Notes: a model not told the origin generated them from the letters alone. A DNA stretch of 64,000 nt from Tolypothrix sp. PCC 7910 (GCF_011769525.1 NZ_CP050440.1:3163501-3227500); one strand, 5' to 3'. Counted from the first letter of the stretch, positions 26,347 to 35,109 are shown. Translations and numbers: made by a program.

Positions 26347-26805
26347 TGTATAGACAGTATGGAAGATAAAGTTGCTGGACTAGATGCAGGTGCAGATGAT
26401 TATTTAGTCAAGCCATTTGGCATGGCAGAACTATTAGCAAGATTGCGAGCATTACAAAGGCGATCGCCTCAATTTCAACCCCAGGAATTAACAGTAGGGA
26501 ATCTCACTCTCGACTATGGCAACAATTTAGTTGTTAGCCATAATGCGGCGGGTAATAAACAGGAAATTCCGCTTACGAATAAGGAGTTTCAGCTATTAGA
26601 ATACTTTATGAAGCACCCCAACCAAATTGTCACTACAGAACAAATTCGTAATCAGCTTTGGGAAGTAAGTGCAGAACCAGCTAGTAATGTAGTCGCAGCA
26701 CAAATGCGTTTACTGCGTCGTAAATTAGCGAATAGTGGCTGCGAAAACATCATTGAAACTTTGCATGGTACAGGATATCGCTTGAATCTTATAACTCAAT
26801 ACTAA
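26347..26805 (+). pseudogene. N-terminally truncated OmpR-type response regulator (RppA-like)
   Basis: The readable frame starts at MEDKVAGLDAGADDYLVKPFG (ATG at 26359) and continues through a complete winged-helix DNA-binding domain (LTNKEFQLLEYFMKHPNQIV to HGTGYRLNL). The first about 90 residues of the receiver, including the acidic pair and phosphoacceptor Asp, are missing; the sequence directly before is the RND pump fragment. The remaining receiver keeps the KPF motif (beta5 Lys). If translated from the internal ATG it would be a nearly bare DNA-binding domain that cannot be phosphorylated. It resembles what I recall of RppA (partner of RppB, whose gene follows at 27993). Most likely a pseudogene; constitutive DNA binding is possible. 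Confidence 0.75.
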
Positions 26806-26809
26806 GCTT

Positions 26810-27616
26810 CTAGTTCACAATAATGCCAAACCCTCTCAGCATTGTGGGTAAATAATCATCAAGATTCTTAATGTGTTCATCCGTAAGTTCAATCAAATTA
26901 AACTCATATTTATGATAAATGTCCTGTTTTTCTCTCTTGCGTGATAGATATTCTGGCTCATTATCGTAGCCCCAATACTCAATATAAACTCTACCCGCAG
27001 GAATATAAAAATCACAGTAAACTTCTTCTGCAACAGGAAGTTTTCGCTCATAAGCATGAACTAAACCAGCCATGTAAAGCCAGTTATCAATTGATAATTC
27101 AGCTTTTGAACGAACCCAATGTCCATCTGTGGAGCGATAATTACCAGCATGAAACTTCTCGCGAAAGTCTGACTTGCCATTATCAGCAGTTAAGTTTGCA
27201 GAGGCATCATGTTCGCTAATTTTGCGAAATGTGTCCAGAAAAATTTGATTATTGAATATTTCTTCTGTCCAAACAACGTAAGGTTTTTTGCCTTTGTCAT
27301 CATACTTTTGTACTCCCCCAAAGCCCAGCCCTCGACTTGTTGCTATCCAACCATTATGAACTTTATCTAATAATCCGAGTTCAGCCAAGATAGGATTAAT
27401 AGCATTTCTCGATACACCAAGACGCTCACTAATTTTAGTAGCTGATAGTAATGTAGCAGTAGAAGCAGGCGGATGCGAATTAGATGTAGAAGCAGCTTGA
27501 GAATCTATAGAGTTATTTGTTTTTGAGTTATTGGCTTTCCAATGCTTATAGCACAGTTTATAACCTGGCTTTGAAACTGACTGGTTGCAGCCTAAGACTG
27601 TACAATATTCTGCCAT
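26810..27616 (-). CDS. Putative Zn-finger / HTH / PD-(D/E)XK nuclease
   Basis: 268 residues from the ATG at 27616 (the frame is open to 27661, but the finger begins right after this Met). Three parts are visible: a small Cys3His module (C5, C10, C22, H25), a winged-helix-like segment (about 55-120, TKISERLGVSRNAINPILAELGLL), and a C-terminal domain (about 165-268) with RSKAE (E173), YCDFYIP (D202), VYIEYWG (E213) and downstream basic residues. The DFY...IEYWG pattern resembles the DF...IE.DG core of Vsr/DUF559-like PD-(D/E)XK nucleases, so I infer a DNA endonuclease. It lies on the opposite strand between a broken response regulator and its kinase, as if inserted. It could be a selfish, mobile or defence nuclease; I recall no established family name. 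Confidence 0.6.
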   Translation of the reverse strand: MAEYCTVLGCNQSVSKPGYKLCYKHWKANNSKTNNSIDSQAASTSNSHPPASTATLLSATKISERLGVSRNAINPILAELGLLDKVHNGWIATSRGLGFGGVQKYDDKGKKPYVVWTEEIFNNQIFLDTFRKISEHDASANLTADNGKSDFREKFHAGNYRSTDGHWVRSKAELSIDNWLYMAGLVHAYERKLPVAEEVYCDFYIPAGRVYIEYWGYDNEPEYLSRKREKQDIYHKYEFNLIELTDEHIKNLDDYLPTMLRGFGIIVN

Positions 27617-27992
27617 TATAGATGTCGTTGTATATAGTAAATATACAAACATATATAACATTAGTAAAAATTATCAGCACCCGAATTAATACTAGATATT
27701 AATTACAGCTGCAAATTCAAATAAATTGATAACTAAAACAGAGTCAATAACAATCATAAAATGAGCGATATCACGATTATTCTAGGGATTCTTAAGCAAT
27801 TAAGGCAATCTTCCTACGTTTTGCGATCGCACTGGGCTGTTTTATCTATCAAGACAAACTGCATATAGGAATCCGATTAGATTTCTGAAAAAATCTAAGC
27901 TTTGGTAATGATGCGTTACGCTATCGCTAACGCATCCTACGTAAACTTCAAAAATTAAAGATGAGTCTTATATTTGCTAAAAATATTTGCTT
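27617..27992. other. Intergenic region with palindromic repeat
   Basis: A 376-bp gap between the divergent nuclease gene and the kinase. It contains the GATGCGTTA/TAACGCATC palindromic repeat at 27910-27942 (stem 27910-27918 and 27928-27936). No other feature recognised. Confidence 0.6.
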
Positions 27993-29369
27993 ATGAATCA
28001 AAATCAACTATTTCAGCAAACCCGCCTGCGTTTAGCGCTGTGGTATGCGCTGGTGATGGCTTTCATTTTAAGCATTTGCGGATTTGGCATCTATAAAGCA
28101 GTTGCTCATGCTCATTCGATGACATTAGGTAGAGAACTAGAATCTGTGGCAGGGACTTTACACGATACTATTGAGTTGAAACTACACCAACCTGCACAAC
28201 TAGAACCAGTTATAGAGAATTTTTTACCTAATATTTGTGTAGTTGGGCAAAGTTGCATTCCTGAAAAATCAAGTCCCAAGCGTCATATTTTAAGTGCTAT
28301 TAATCAAAGCAATTACTATGTACGTTTTTACGATATTTCAGGACGCTTAATTGCTATAGCAGGTAATTATCCCAAAGGATTACCGATAGTTTTCAAAAAA
28401 GAACTTTGGCAAACTCTGAAAGATAGTAAAGGCAACTTATATCACCAAATTTCTTTTGCATTACATACCCAAGAAAATCGCGATTGGGGTTACATTCAAG
28501 TAGGGCGAAGTCTTGCAGATTTTAATAGTTACCTGAATGCAGTAAAACTGACTTTAATATTAGGATTACCCATCATCATGAGTTTAGTTGGCGTTGCTAG
28601 TTGGTGGTTAGCAGAATTAGCAATGAAACCAATTTATCGCTCATACAGACAAATTCAACAATTTACAGCCGATGCAGCACATGAATTACGCACACCTTTA
28701 GCTGCAACTCAAGCAACTGTAGAATCAGCGCTGATGATGTCTCACCTTGATGAAACCGAAGCGAGAGAAATTCTCCGCACTACACAACGTCAAAATCAGC
28801 GCCTTACTAATTTAGTTACAGATTTGCTGCTATTAACTCGTCTTGATCGTCAATCAATACCGCTGCAAAGTGAAATTTGCTGTTTGGATGATATTATCGG
28901 TGACTTAATAGAAGAATTTGCAGCCTTGGTGATCGCAGCTGATATTACACTCACATCTTCCATCCAGCTTTCCCTACCGCTGAATGTGGTTGGGAATCAA
29001 GATCAACTTTACCGTCTATTTTCTAACTTAATTGTCAATGCCATTCACTACACCCCAGCCGGGGGAAAGGTAAAAGTTAGCCTAGACCGCAATGATCATT
29101 ATGCCGTGATTCAAGTAGAAGATACAGGCATTGGTATTCCCCAGCCAGAATTAACGCGAATTTTTGATCGCTTCTACCGAGTCAACAGCGATCGCTCTCG
29201 TACTACTGGCGGTTCTGGATTAGGATTAGCGATCGCTAAAGCAATTGTCCAAACACACCACGGTAGCTTAGACGTACAAAGCGAATTAGGCAAAGGTAGC
29301 ACTTTTACAGTTAAGTTACCCTTTAGGATTGGGGATTGGGGATTGGGGACTGGGGACAAGGGGAAATAA
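27993..29369 (+). CDS. rppB: Sensor histidine kinase, RppB-like
   Basis: 458 residues. TM1 (about 14-35), a periplasmic sensor segment (about 36-180) with a Cys pair in NICVVGQSCIP, and TM2 (about 182-208) are followed by the H-box ADAAHELRTPLAATQ and the ATPase domain with N box (NLIVNAIHYTPAGG), G1 (VEDTGIGIP), F and G2 (GGSGLGLAIAKA). The catalytic machinery is complete. The overall sequence resembles cyanobacterial RppB/NrsS kinases that control metal efflux; the symbol rests on memory of that family. The ATG at 27993 is preferred to a TTG two codons upstream. The last about 14 residues ([12 protein letters not shown] region) are encoded by heptanucleotide repeats. Its cognate regulator and pump are both broken just upstream, so the kinase may be orphaned. 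Confidence 0.8.
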   Translation: MNQNQLFQQTRLRLALWYALVMAFILSICGFGIYKAVAHAHSMTLGRELESVAGTLHDTIELKLHQPAQLEPVIENFLPNICVVGQSCIPEKSSPKRHILSAINQSNYYVRFYDISGRLIAIAGNYPKGLPIVFKKELWQTLKDSKGNLYHQISFALHTQENRDWGYIQVGRSLADFNSYLNAVKLTLILGLPIIMSLVGVASWWLAELAMKPIYRSYRQIQQFTADAAHELRTPLAATQATVESALMMSHLDETEAREILRTTQRQNQRLTNLVTDLLLLTRLDRQSIPLQSEICCLDDIIGDLIEEFAALVIAADITLTSSIQLSLPLNVVGNQDQLYRLFSNLIVNAIHYTPAGGKVKVSLDRNDHYAVIQVEDTGIGIPQPELTRIFDRFYRVNSDRSRTTGGSGLGLAIAKAIVQTHHGSLDVQSELGKGSTFTVKLPFRIGDWGLGTGDKGK

Positions 29370-29410
29370 CAAACACCAAATGACGAATGACCAATGACAA
29401 ATGACAAATG
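29326..29410. repeat. STRR arrays (GGGGATT/GGGGACT then GACAAAT-type)
   Basis: The first array overlaps the 3' end of the kinase gene and encodes its C-terminal residues and stop; ACCAAATGACGAATGACCAATGACAAATGAC-type copies follow in the intergenic space. Confidence 0.85.
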
Positions 29411-29457
29411 ACTAACGGTAGAATATACCTAATTTTCGTAGCTTCAAACAACGAAGT

Positions 29458-30201
29458 ATGACAATGCATTCTTCTCTTCAACGTGCTTTTGCTAACCGCT
29501 GTGTCCTGAAAGCGATCAGCGGTTTAAATAACTTTGATAGCGATCGCGTCGCCGCTACTATCAAAGCCGCCGATTTAGGTGGTGCTACATTTGTTGATAT
29601 CGCTGCCGATGCTGATTTAGTCAAATTAGCAAAAACATTGACCAATTTACCAATCTGTGTATCAGCGGTAGAGCCAGAAAAATTCGTGCAAGCTGTGGTA
29701 GCTGGTGCAGATTTAATTGAAATCGGAAATTTTGATTCTTTCTATGCTCAAGGCCGTAGATTTGAGGCTGAGGAAGTTCTCGCACTAACTCACCAAACTC
29801 GTGCTTTACTGCCAGAAATCACCTTATCTGTTACCGTTCCCCACATCCTGACACTAGATCAACAGGTACAACTAGCAGAAGAACTCGTCAAAGCTGGCGC
29901 TGATATTATCCAAACCGAAGGCGGCACCAGCAGCAACCCCGCCCACCCTGGAACTTTGGGCTTAATTGAAAAAGCTGCTCCCACCTTGGCAGCAGCTTTT
30001 GAAATTTCCCGTGCAGTTTCCGTACCAGTATTATGCGCTTCCGGCATTTCTAGCGTCACAGCACCACTTGCGATCGCTGCTGGTGCTGCTGGTGTTGGTG
30101 TTGGTTCCGCCATTAACCAACTCAACAGCGAAGTAGCGATGATTGCCGCCGTTCGCAGCATCGTCGAAGCCTTAACAACAGCTAAAGTAGAGGTGAAATA
30201 G
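29458..30201 (+). CDS. ycf23: Ycf23/DUF561 family TIM-barrel protein
   Basis: 247 residues. Conserved Ycf23 features are seen: LKAISGLNNFD near the N-terminus, ATFVDIAAD, IQTEGGTSSNP and VLCASGISSVTAPLAIAAGAAGVGVGSA near the C-terminus, a phosphate-binding TIM-barrel pattern. The family is found in cyanobacteria and in some algal plastid genomes; its function is not established, though links to nitrogen or light regulation have been proposed. Two in-frame ATGs (29458 and 29464) are possible starts. Stand-alone transcription is likely: it is preceded by a repeat and followed by a different repeat. Confidence 0.85.
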   Translation: MTMHSSLQRAFANRCVLKAISGLNNFDSDRVAATIKAADLGGATFVDIAADADLVKLAKTLTNLPICVSAVEPEKFVQAVVAGADLIEIGNFDSFYAQGRRFEAEEVLALTHQTRALLPEITLSVTVPHILTLDQQVQLAEELVKAGADIIQTEGGTSSNPAHPGTLGLIEKAAPTLAAAFEISRAVSVPVLCASGISSVTAPLAIAAGAAGVGVGSAINQLNSEVAMIAAVRSIVEALTTAKVEVK

Positions 30202-30319
30202 GGCATGGGGCATGGGGCATAGGGCATGGGGCATAGGGCATGGGGCATAGGACATAAATGGTTTTCCCTTGCTTCCTCTGCTTCCTCTGCTCCCCCTGCT
30301 CCCTGCCCTTCTGCCTCTT
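30201..30319. repeat. Heptamer (GGGGCAT/AGGGCAT) array and CTTCCTCTG tract
   Basis: About eight copies of GGGGCAT-type heptamers begin at the ycf23 stop codon, followed by a CTTCCTCTGCTTCCTCTGC-type tract that reaches the end of the convergent aminotransferase gene. Confidence 0.85.
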
Positions 30320-31465
30320 TTATCCCAAACAATCCTTCAGGGCGTAAATCACTTGGTCTTGCTGTTCTTGGGTTAGTTCTGGATACATGGGTAAAGCAAT
30401 TACCTCATGAGAGATTTGCTCTGCTACTGGTAAGTATCCTGGTTGATAGCCGAGATTTTGATAAACTGGCTGCAAATGTAAAGGCAGGGGATAATAAACC
30501 ATTGAACCTACGCCCCGTTCCTGCAATTGCTGGCGCACTGTATCTCGATATTGGGCACTAGCTCCATTTCGCCCTTTACCAGAGACGCGAATTGTGTATT
30601 GATTCCATACCCCAACACCCCCAGCTAATTCTTGAGGTGCGATTAAACCGGGAACTTGGCTGAGGAATTCGTGATAATAAGCTGCGATCGCCCGCCGTCT
30701 TTCATTCCAATTATCCAGATGACGCAGTTTAATTCCCAGAATTACTGCCTGTATTGCATCCAAGCGGCTATTTACGCCAATTTCTTCATGAAGGTAGCGA
30801 ACTTTGCTACCATGCTCCCGTAATACCCGCAGTTGACTGGCAATAGCTGGGTCGTTAGTAGTGATTGCACCGCCATCACCGCAACCACCGAGGTTTTTCG
30901 TGGGGTAAAAACTAAAGCAACCAATGTGTCCAATACTACCTACTTTTTGATTGCCCCAACTTGCGCCTGTAGCTTGGGCACAATCTTCAATTACCACCAA
31001 ATTGTGAGACTGCGCGATCGCCATTAACGCCGTCATATCTACAGGTTGCCCAAACAGGTGAACTGGGATAATAGCTTTAGTTTTGGGCGTAATTGCCGCT
31101 GCTACCTGTTGTAAATCAAAATTAAAAGTATCATCAATATCAACAAAAACTGGCTTGGCACCTACAGCACTAATAACCTCAGCCGTAGCAATAAAGGTGA
31201 AAGTTGTCGTAATTACTTCATCACCTGCGCCAATATTTAAAGCACGTAGCGCGAGAAAAAGTGCATCAGTACCAGAATTACAAGCTACACATTCAGTTAC
31301 GCCATGATAAGCAGCAAACTGTTTTTCAAAACCTTCTACTACAGGCCCGCCAATATAACGACCAGAAGCCAAAACTTCTAAAACAGCAGCACTCACTTCT
31401 GCTTCTATAGTCGAGTATTGCTGTTTAATATCAAAGGCAGGAACGGAATTTAAACTTTGGATCAT
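30320..31465 (-). CDS. DegT/DnrJ/EryC1/StrS-family PLP aminotransferase
   Basis: 381 residues, normal length. Landmarks of the family are ACNSGTDALFLALRAL (PLP phosphate region), DEVITTTFTFIATAEVI, the IIPVHLFGQPVDM loop, IEDCAQATGA with the pyridine-N Asp, and SFYPTKNLGGCGDGGA containing the PLP-binding Lys. The C-terminal YYPLPLHLQPVY is typical of sugar aminotransferases that aminate nucleotide-linked keto-sugars for surface polysaccharide or lipopolysaccharide. The exact sugar cannot be read from sequence, and no other sugar genes lie nearby. The ATG at 31465 directly precedes the expected N-terminus (VPAFDIKQQYSTIE). Confidence 0.9.
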   Translation of the reverse strand: MIQSLNSVPAFDIKQQYSTIEAEVSAAVLEVLASGRYIGGPVVEGFEKQFAAYHGVTECVACNSGTDALFLALRALNIGAGDEVITTTFTFIATAEVISAVGAKPVFVDIDDTFNFDLQQVAAAITPKTKAIIPVHLFGQPVDMTALMAIAQSHNLVVIEDCAQATGASWGNQKVGSIGHIGCFSFYPTKNLGGCGDGGAITTNDPAIASQLRVLREHGSKVRYLHEEIGVNSRLDAIQAVILGIKLRHLDNWNERRRAIAAYYHEFLSQVPGLIAPQELAGGVGVWNQYTIRVSGKGRNGASAQYRDTVRQQLQERGVGSMVYYPLPLHLQPVYQNLGYQPGYLPVAEQISHEVIALPMYPELTQEQQDQVIYALKDCLG

Positions 31466-31845
31466 GAGTTTTTATGAATCTGGAAATACAAAAGATGCAC
31501 TTCGACGGCTAATTGTTGCTGATTGAATTGTCAATGAGAAAATCACAGCAGACTGTCGCTGAAAATACTGATTATTGAGGGTTTATACTGGGCATTTGGT
31601 GTTTGTCATTTGTCATTTGTCATTTGTCATTCTTACAAAGTTCTGAGCGGAGGAAACCTCCGCTCAGACTTTGCGCTTTGTCATTTGGTAATGGGTAATT
31701 GGTAATTGGTAATGGGAATTTCTTCTTTACTCCCTCATCCCCAGTCCCCATTACCCCTAATCCCCACTCCCTGCGGTCGTGGGGGCCCCGAGTTCCCCAG
31801 TCCCCAGTCCCCAGTCCCCAGTTCCCAGTCCCCAGGAGGTAACTA
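31466..31845. other. Intergenic region filled with repeats
   Basis: It contains GTCATTT heptamers (about 31600-31630), a perfect 12-bp hairpin TCTGAGCGGAGG-AAA-CCTCCGCTCAGA (31642-31668), GGTAATT and CCCCAGT heptamers up to 31834, and the strong ribosome binding site of the next gene. The hairpin is of the dispersed GCGGAGGAAACCTCCGC type; a shorter relative lies at about 34217. Confidence 0.8.
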
Positions 31846-32622
31846 ATGCAAGATTTGATCAAATTAGATTTAGCCGATTTAGCGATCGCAGTTGGCTTGA
31901 TGGCGATCGCAGTTGGTTTGTCTGCTTGGGAAAAGTTAGGGCTAGAGTTGAGCTTGGTTGTTGCTACTGGAAGAACTATTCTCCAGCTACTCGTCTTGGG
32001 ATACGTTTTGGACTTCATCTTTGCTGTAAACAACGTTTGGGGGGTTTTGGCGATTCTAGTAATCATGCTGACGATTACGGCGATTGTCGCACGAAACCGC
32101 ATCAGTCAAAAACTTCCCCTTGTGTTGCCTTGGGTGTGGGGGTCAATTTTTGTTAGTACAGCATTGACTGTGCTTTATAGCATCTTTTTAATTATTCAAC
32201 CAGAAAGATGGTACGAACCGAGGTATATAATTCCTCTCGCTGGAGTAGTGATAGGTAATGCCATGAATGCAGCTGCGATCGCAGGCGAACGTTTGGTAAA
32301 TACCATCAACTCTTCTCATTTAGAAATCGAAACTCACTTAAGCTTAGGCGCAACTCCCCAGCAAGCTATTACCCAGTACCGCAAAGAAGCTATTCGCGCT
32401 GGCTTAATGCCTACCTTAAATCAAATGATGCTCATTGGTATGGTTGCACTCCCAGGAATCACTACCGGACAACTACTCGGTGGCGTACAACCCCCCGACG
32501 CTGTATCCTACGAAATTTTATTGTTATTCATGGTTGCTTTTGCGAACTTGCTCACAACACTGTTAGTAACCAGAGGTTTGTGTCGTCAGTTTTTCAACTC
32601 CGCAGCCCAGTTGATCCGGTGA
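31846..32622 (+). CDS. fetB: FetB-like ABC transporter permease (UPF0014 family)
   Basis: 258 residues with about seven membrane helices. Family signatures are ARNRISQKLP after the second or third helix, the PLAGVVIGNAMNAAAIA motif, the cytoplasmic ETHLSLGATPQQAI coupling segment and MVALPGITTGQLLGG. In E. coli the FetAB pair exports iron; here no ATPase gene is adjacent, so the partner must be encoded elsewhere. The ribosome binding site is unusually strong for this window (AGGAGGT, 5 nt before the ATG) and directly abuts the CCCCAGT repeat array. The substrate (iron or other) is inferred from the family. Confidence 0.85.
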   Translation: MQDLIKLDLADLAIAVGLMAIAVGLSAWEKLGLELSLVVATGRTILQLLVLGYVLDFIFAVNNVWGVLAILVIMLTITAIVARNRISQKLPLVLPWVWGSIFVSTALTVLYSIFLIIQPERWYEPRYIIPLAGVVIGNAMNAAAIAGERLVNTINSSHLEIETHLSLGATPQQAITQYRKEAIRAGLMPTLNQMMLIGMVALPGITTGQLLGGVQPPDAVSYEILLLFMVAFANLLTTLLVTRGLCRQFFNSAAQLIR

Positions 32623-32639
32623 TGAGGGGGAGAAAGGGA

Positions 32640-32715
32640 CAAGGGGAAATAACAAACACCCAATTACCAATTACCAATTACTCATTACCCATTACCAAAC
32701 ACCAAATGACAACCT
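32640..32715. repeat. STRR array (CCAATTA / CCATTAC type)
   Basis: CCCAATTACCAATTACC heptamers and related ATTACCC/CCAAACACC units follow the permease gene; no coding potential. Confidence 0.8.
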
Positions 32716-32771
32716 CCTAATTTTGTTACATTTGTTTGTGAAAGTGGAAATCAAGCAGCAAGAAGTATTCC

Positions 32772-33359
32772 GTGACTAAGCAAATATACCGCAGGATATT
32801 GCAGCGCCAACGCCATTTATCGAAAATAATGGGAGCAGGAGGGATTGCGATCGCGCTTTGTTTAACAGGATGTGAGCAAGCGATCGAGTATTTGCCACCA
32901 TTACCTCACATTGAAATCCCATCCAACAAACCACAACAACCGCAAAAGCCAGCACAAACCTCACAAACTGCCGAAATTGAGTCACAAGTTCGGCAACAAA
33001 TTAACCAAGTACGCCAAAAAAATGGGCTTCAACCTTTAAAAAATAATGAAAAATTAGCGCAAGTAGCCCGCAATTACAGTCAGATGATGGCAGAAAAAAA
33101 CTTCTTCAGCCACACCGGAATTGATGGTAGTACCCTCAGTGAAAGAGTCAGCGCTGGCGGAATCTCCTATTGGATGGTCGGAGAAAACTTATTTAGAAGT
33201 AAAAATATTCCTCAGCCTGTATCAGCAGCAGTTGATGGTTGGTTAAAAAGTCCGGGACACAGAGAAAATATTCTCCGTCCAGTTTTCAGAGAAACAGGTG
33301 TAGGAGTGTGGCGCAAGGGTAATACTTATATCATTACCCAGTTATTTTTACGTGGTTAA
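32772..33359 (+). CDS. CAP/SCP-domain lipoprotein
   Basis: 195 residues from a GTG start; an internal ATG at 32829 would shorten the n-region. A lipobox (CLTGC, Cys at about residue 34) predicts a lipid-anchored envelope protein, followed by a Pro/Gln linker and a CAP (PR-1-like) domain, about 75-195. The CAP motifs are present: HTGIDGSTLSERV, GENLF, and SPGHRENILRPVFRETGVGV with the His and Glu residues that line the family's cavity. CAP proteins are widespread in bacterial envelopes; their biochemical role is mostly unknown. No operon partners: repeats flank it on both sides. Confidence 0.85.
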   Translation: MTKQIYRRILQRQRHLSKIMGAGGIAIALCLTGCEQAIEYLPPLPHIEIPSNKPQQPQKPAQTSQTAEIESQVRQQINQVRQKNGLQPLKNNEKLAQVARNYSQMMAEKNFFSHTGIDGSTLSERVSAGGISYWMVGENLFRSKNIPQPVSAAVDGWLKSPGHRENILRPVFRETGVGVWRKGNTYIITQLFLRG

Positions 33360-33684
33360 AACTGTAGCTATCTTCAGCAAATTACTGGTAAATTACCCAA
33401 AAAAATAATCATATATAGCCTTTCCTAATCTGCTGTATTTATCGGCGTTTATCTGTCTTGAAAAGTTTTGCGCCGGGAAACCCGGACGCGCAACGCCAGT
33501 TGCTTTATGCCGGGGAACCCGTCCACCGCAATGGCTCAACTTTTCGCTGCGTTTATCCTCTTCCTTCGGTGGTTAATTTCTTATTGCTGTACTCACCAAT
33601 TATGATAACCGCCATAATAACTGCAATCATCGATTGATGGATTAGGTAATTCCATACTTCATCCTTCATCCTTCTTTTTCCTGC
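33360..33684. other. Intergenic region carrying a MITE-like insertion
   Basis: Contains a dispersed repeat (TTATCGGCGTTTATC ... CGGTGGTTAATTTCTTATT) that is interrupted by a structured about 95-bp insert (separate entry). Nothing else recognised. Confidence 0.6.
33445..33557. mobile_element. MITE-like insert with 9-bp target duplication
   Basis: The 95-bp core (33454-33548) is flanked by direct repeats GCGTTTATC (33445-33453 and 33549-33557). Removing the core and one copy gives a sequence that aligns closely with an uninterrupted copy at about 43882-43943. The core has GC-rich hairpins (GCCGGGAAACCCGG) and weak terminal inverted repeats sharing GAAAAGTT. No coding capacity. Confidence 0.65.
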
Positions 33685-34113
33685 CTATAACCTACTACTT
33701 GGTAAAAGTAGAATATCTATAGTTTCACCCACTACCAAGCCCAATAAAGCTAAGATGGTTAACACTAAAAATGCATCTATTTTATTAAAACCAGCAAAAC
33801 GTAATTCTAAATCGGCTAAAAGAGTAGTTACTACTGGTATGAGAAAAAGGCTAAATAATAGAGACCAAGTTGCCACTATGGCAATTGATAGGCTTAAAAA
33901 TAACACAACAATTAAAGTTTGAGAGCCAAAATTAATTAAGCGTTCTAACCAATAGATGCTTTTCCTAACTATAGCTAGAGCCACAACAGCGATAAAACCT
34001 CCTACTAGCCAAATAATGTGATGAGCAGCAAGATACCATCCTAAAAGAGCATAGGCTAACCAGAGTAATCCTAAAGACATCCAAGGAATTTTGCTGTAAA
34101 ATTCTATATTCAT
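33685..34113 (-). CDS. Conserved hypothetical membrane protein, four helices
   Basis: 142 residues with four hydrophobic segments (about 10-28, 33-52, 62-100 as a long or double span, 112-135). There are few charged residues and no catalytic motif. The sequence reads as a real protein (consistent hydrophobic periodicity), and I have the impression of cyanobacterial homologues, but I cannot name the family. It has no operon partner and lies between the MITE-like insert and another inverted-repeat element. Confidence 0.65.
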   Translation of the reverse strand: MNIEFYSKIPWMSLGLLWLAYALLGWYLAAHHIIWLVGGFIAVVALAIVRKSIYWLERLINFGSQTLIVVLFLSLSIAIVATWSLLFSLFLIPVVTTLLADLELRFAGFNKIDAFLVLTILALLGLVVGETIDILLLPSSRL

Positions 34114-34156
34114 AATATTTAAAAATTTAAATTTTCAAAGTTGCTATTTTTTTATT

Positions 34157-34346
34157 AGGACTTACGCAAGTGTCATATTTTTTTCGTTTGGGTTTGTCCA
34201 GGGGAGCCAGTCACGTGCGGAGGTTCCCTCCGTTGAGTGAACTGGCGTTCAAATGTCAAGAGTCCAAAAAACCTAAATTTTTGACCCTTGACTCTTGACT
34301 CTTGACTCTTATTCCAGAGGATCACTGTGCCAGTTGCGTAAGTTCT
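34157..34346. mobile_element. MITE-like element with AGGACTTACGCAA terminal inverted repeats
   Basis: Left end AGGACTTACGCAA (34157-34169); right end TTGCGTAAGTTCT (34334-34346), 12 of 13 bases complementary. The 190-bp interior has GACTCTT heptamers and a GCGGAGGTTCCCTCCG hairpin but no gene. The same ends bound the element at 51425-51550, so this is a non-autonomous family. Confidence 0.7.
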
Positions 34347-35109
34347 GTTTATGTTTAACTCCAAGATTTATTGAGTATGCTGACTGAATTACTTGAGTTT
34401 TAATAATAAAACTATTCTCAGTTAGGCTATTTAATACTTTTGATAAAGTAGTTATCCATTTACAAATAAGTTAATATGAGGCTGAATCAGTAGACTGCAA
34501 AGAGAATTTGATTTATTTTTTAATTTTTGAAATATCTAATTACTATGTTAATACCAACAGAAAGCAGATCATACTATGCTTTTTTGGGGTTACGGCTTCT
34601 GCCTAACGCACCAGACATAAGGCTTACTTCTTATAGAACAGATGTAATGGTTTTTAATTAATTATCTGGGAGTTTAGTTCCTGGATTCGCGGCTATATTA
34701 TAACACAAACACAGCGTTTTGCCCAGAAGATTTTAAGATATTCCTTTAGATATATATCAATAAATAACAAGCAAAACTCTTGGCAGATATACGATGACTT
34801 CTCTTTTGATAAACCTATAATTGAAGCCTTGTAAATCTAAATTTCTGACAAGTTAGTACAGGACTTATAAAAATTAATTTCTCTTAATAGAGGGTTTTAA
34901 TTATTTGCTAAAAATCTACTTACATTATACTGTCGGCTAAGAGTATATTTAATGCTAATTACTAGGGCGCAAAGCTAAAGATAAAATAACTAGCCTTCAG
35001 CGTCTACGCGTCCAAAAAGCCTAAAATATCAGGTTTAAAAATTGGAATTTGCGTAGCGGTAATAGGCATCAAAAATCAAGGTGTCAAGCTATAAAGAAAG
35101 GTAAATAAT
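34347..35109. other. AT-rich intergenic region
   Basis: About 760 bp upstream of the gene at 35110. No credible reading frame, RNA gene or tandem repeat noticed; the presumed promoter of that gene lies here. Confidence 0.4.

Noticed and set aside
26347-26805. Functional stand-alone DNA-binding protein starting at 26359
   Set aside because: The preceding sequence is a pump fragment, not a promoter or leader, and nearly all the receiver is gone; truncation is the simpler reading.
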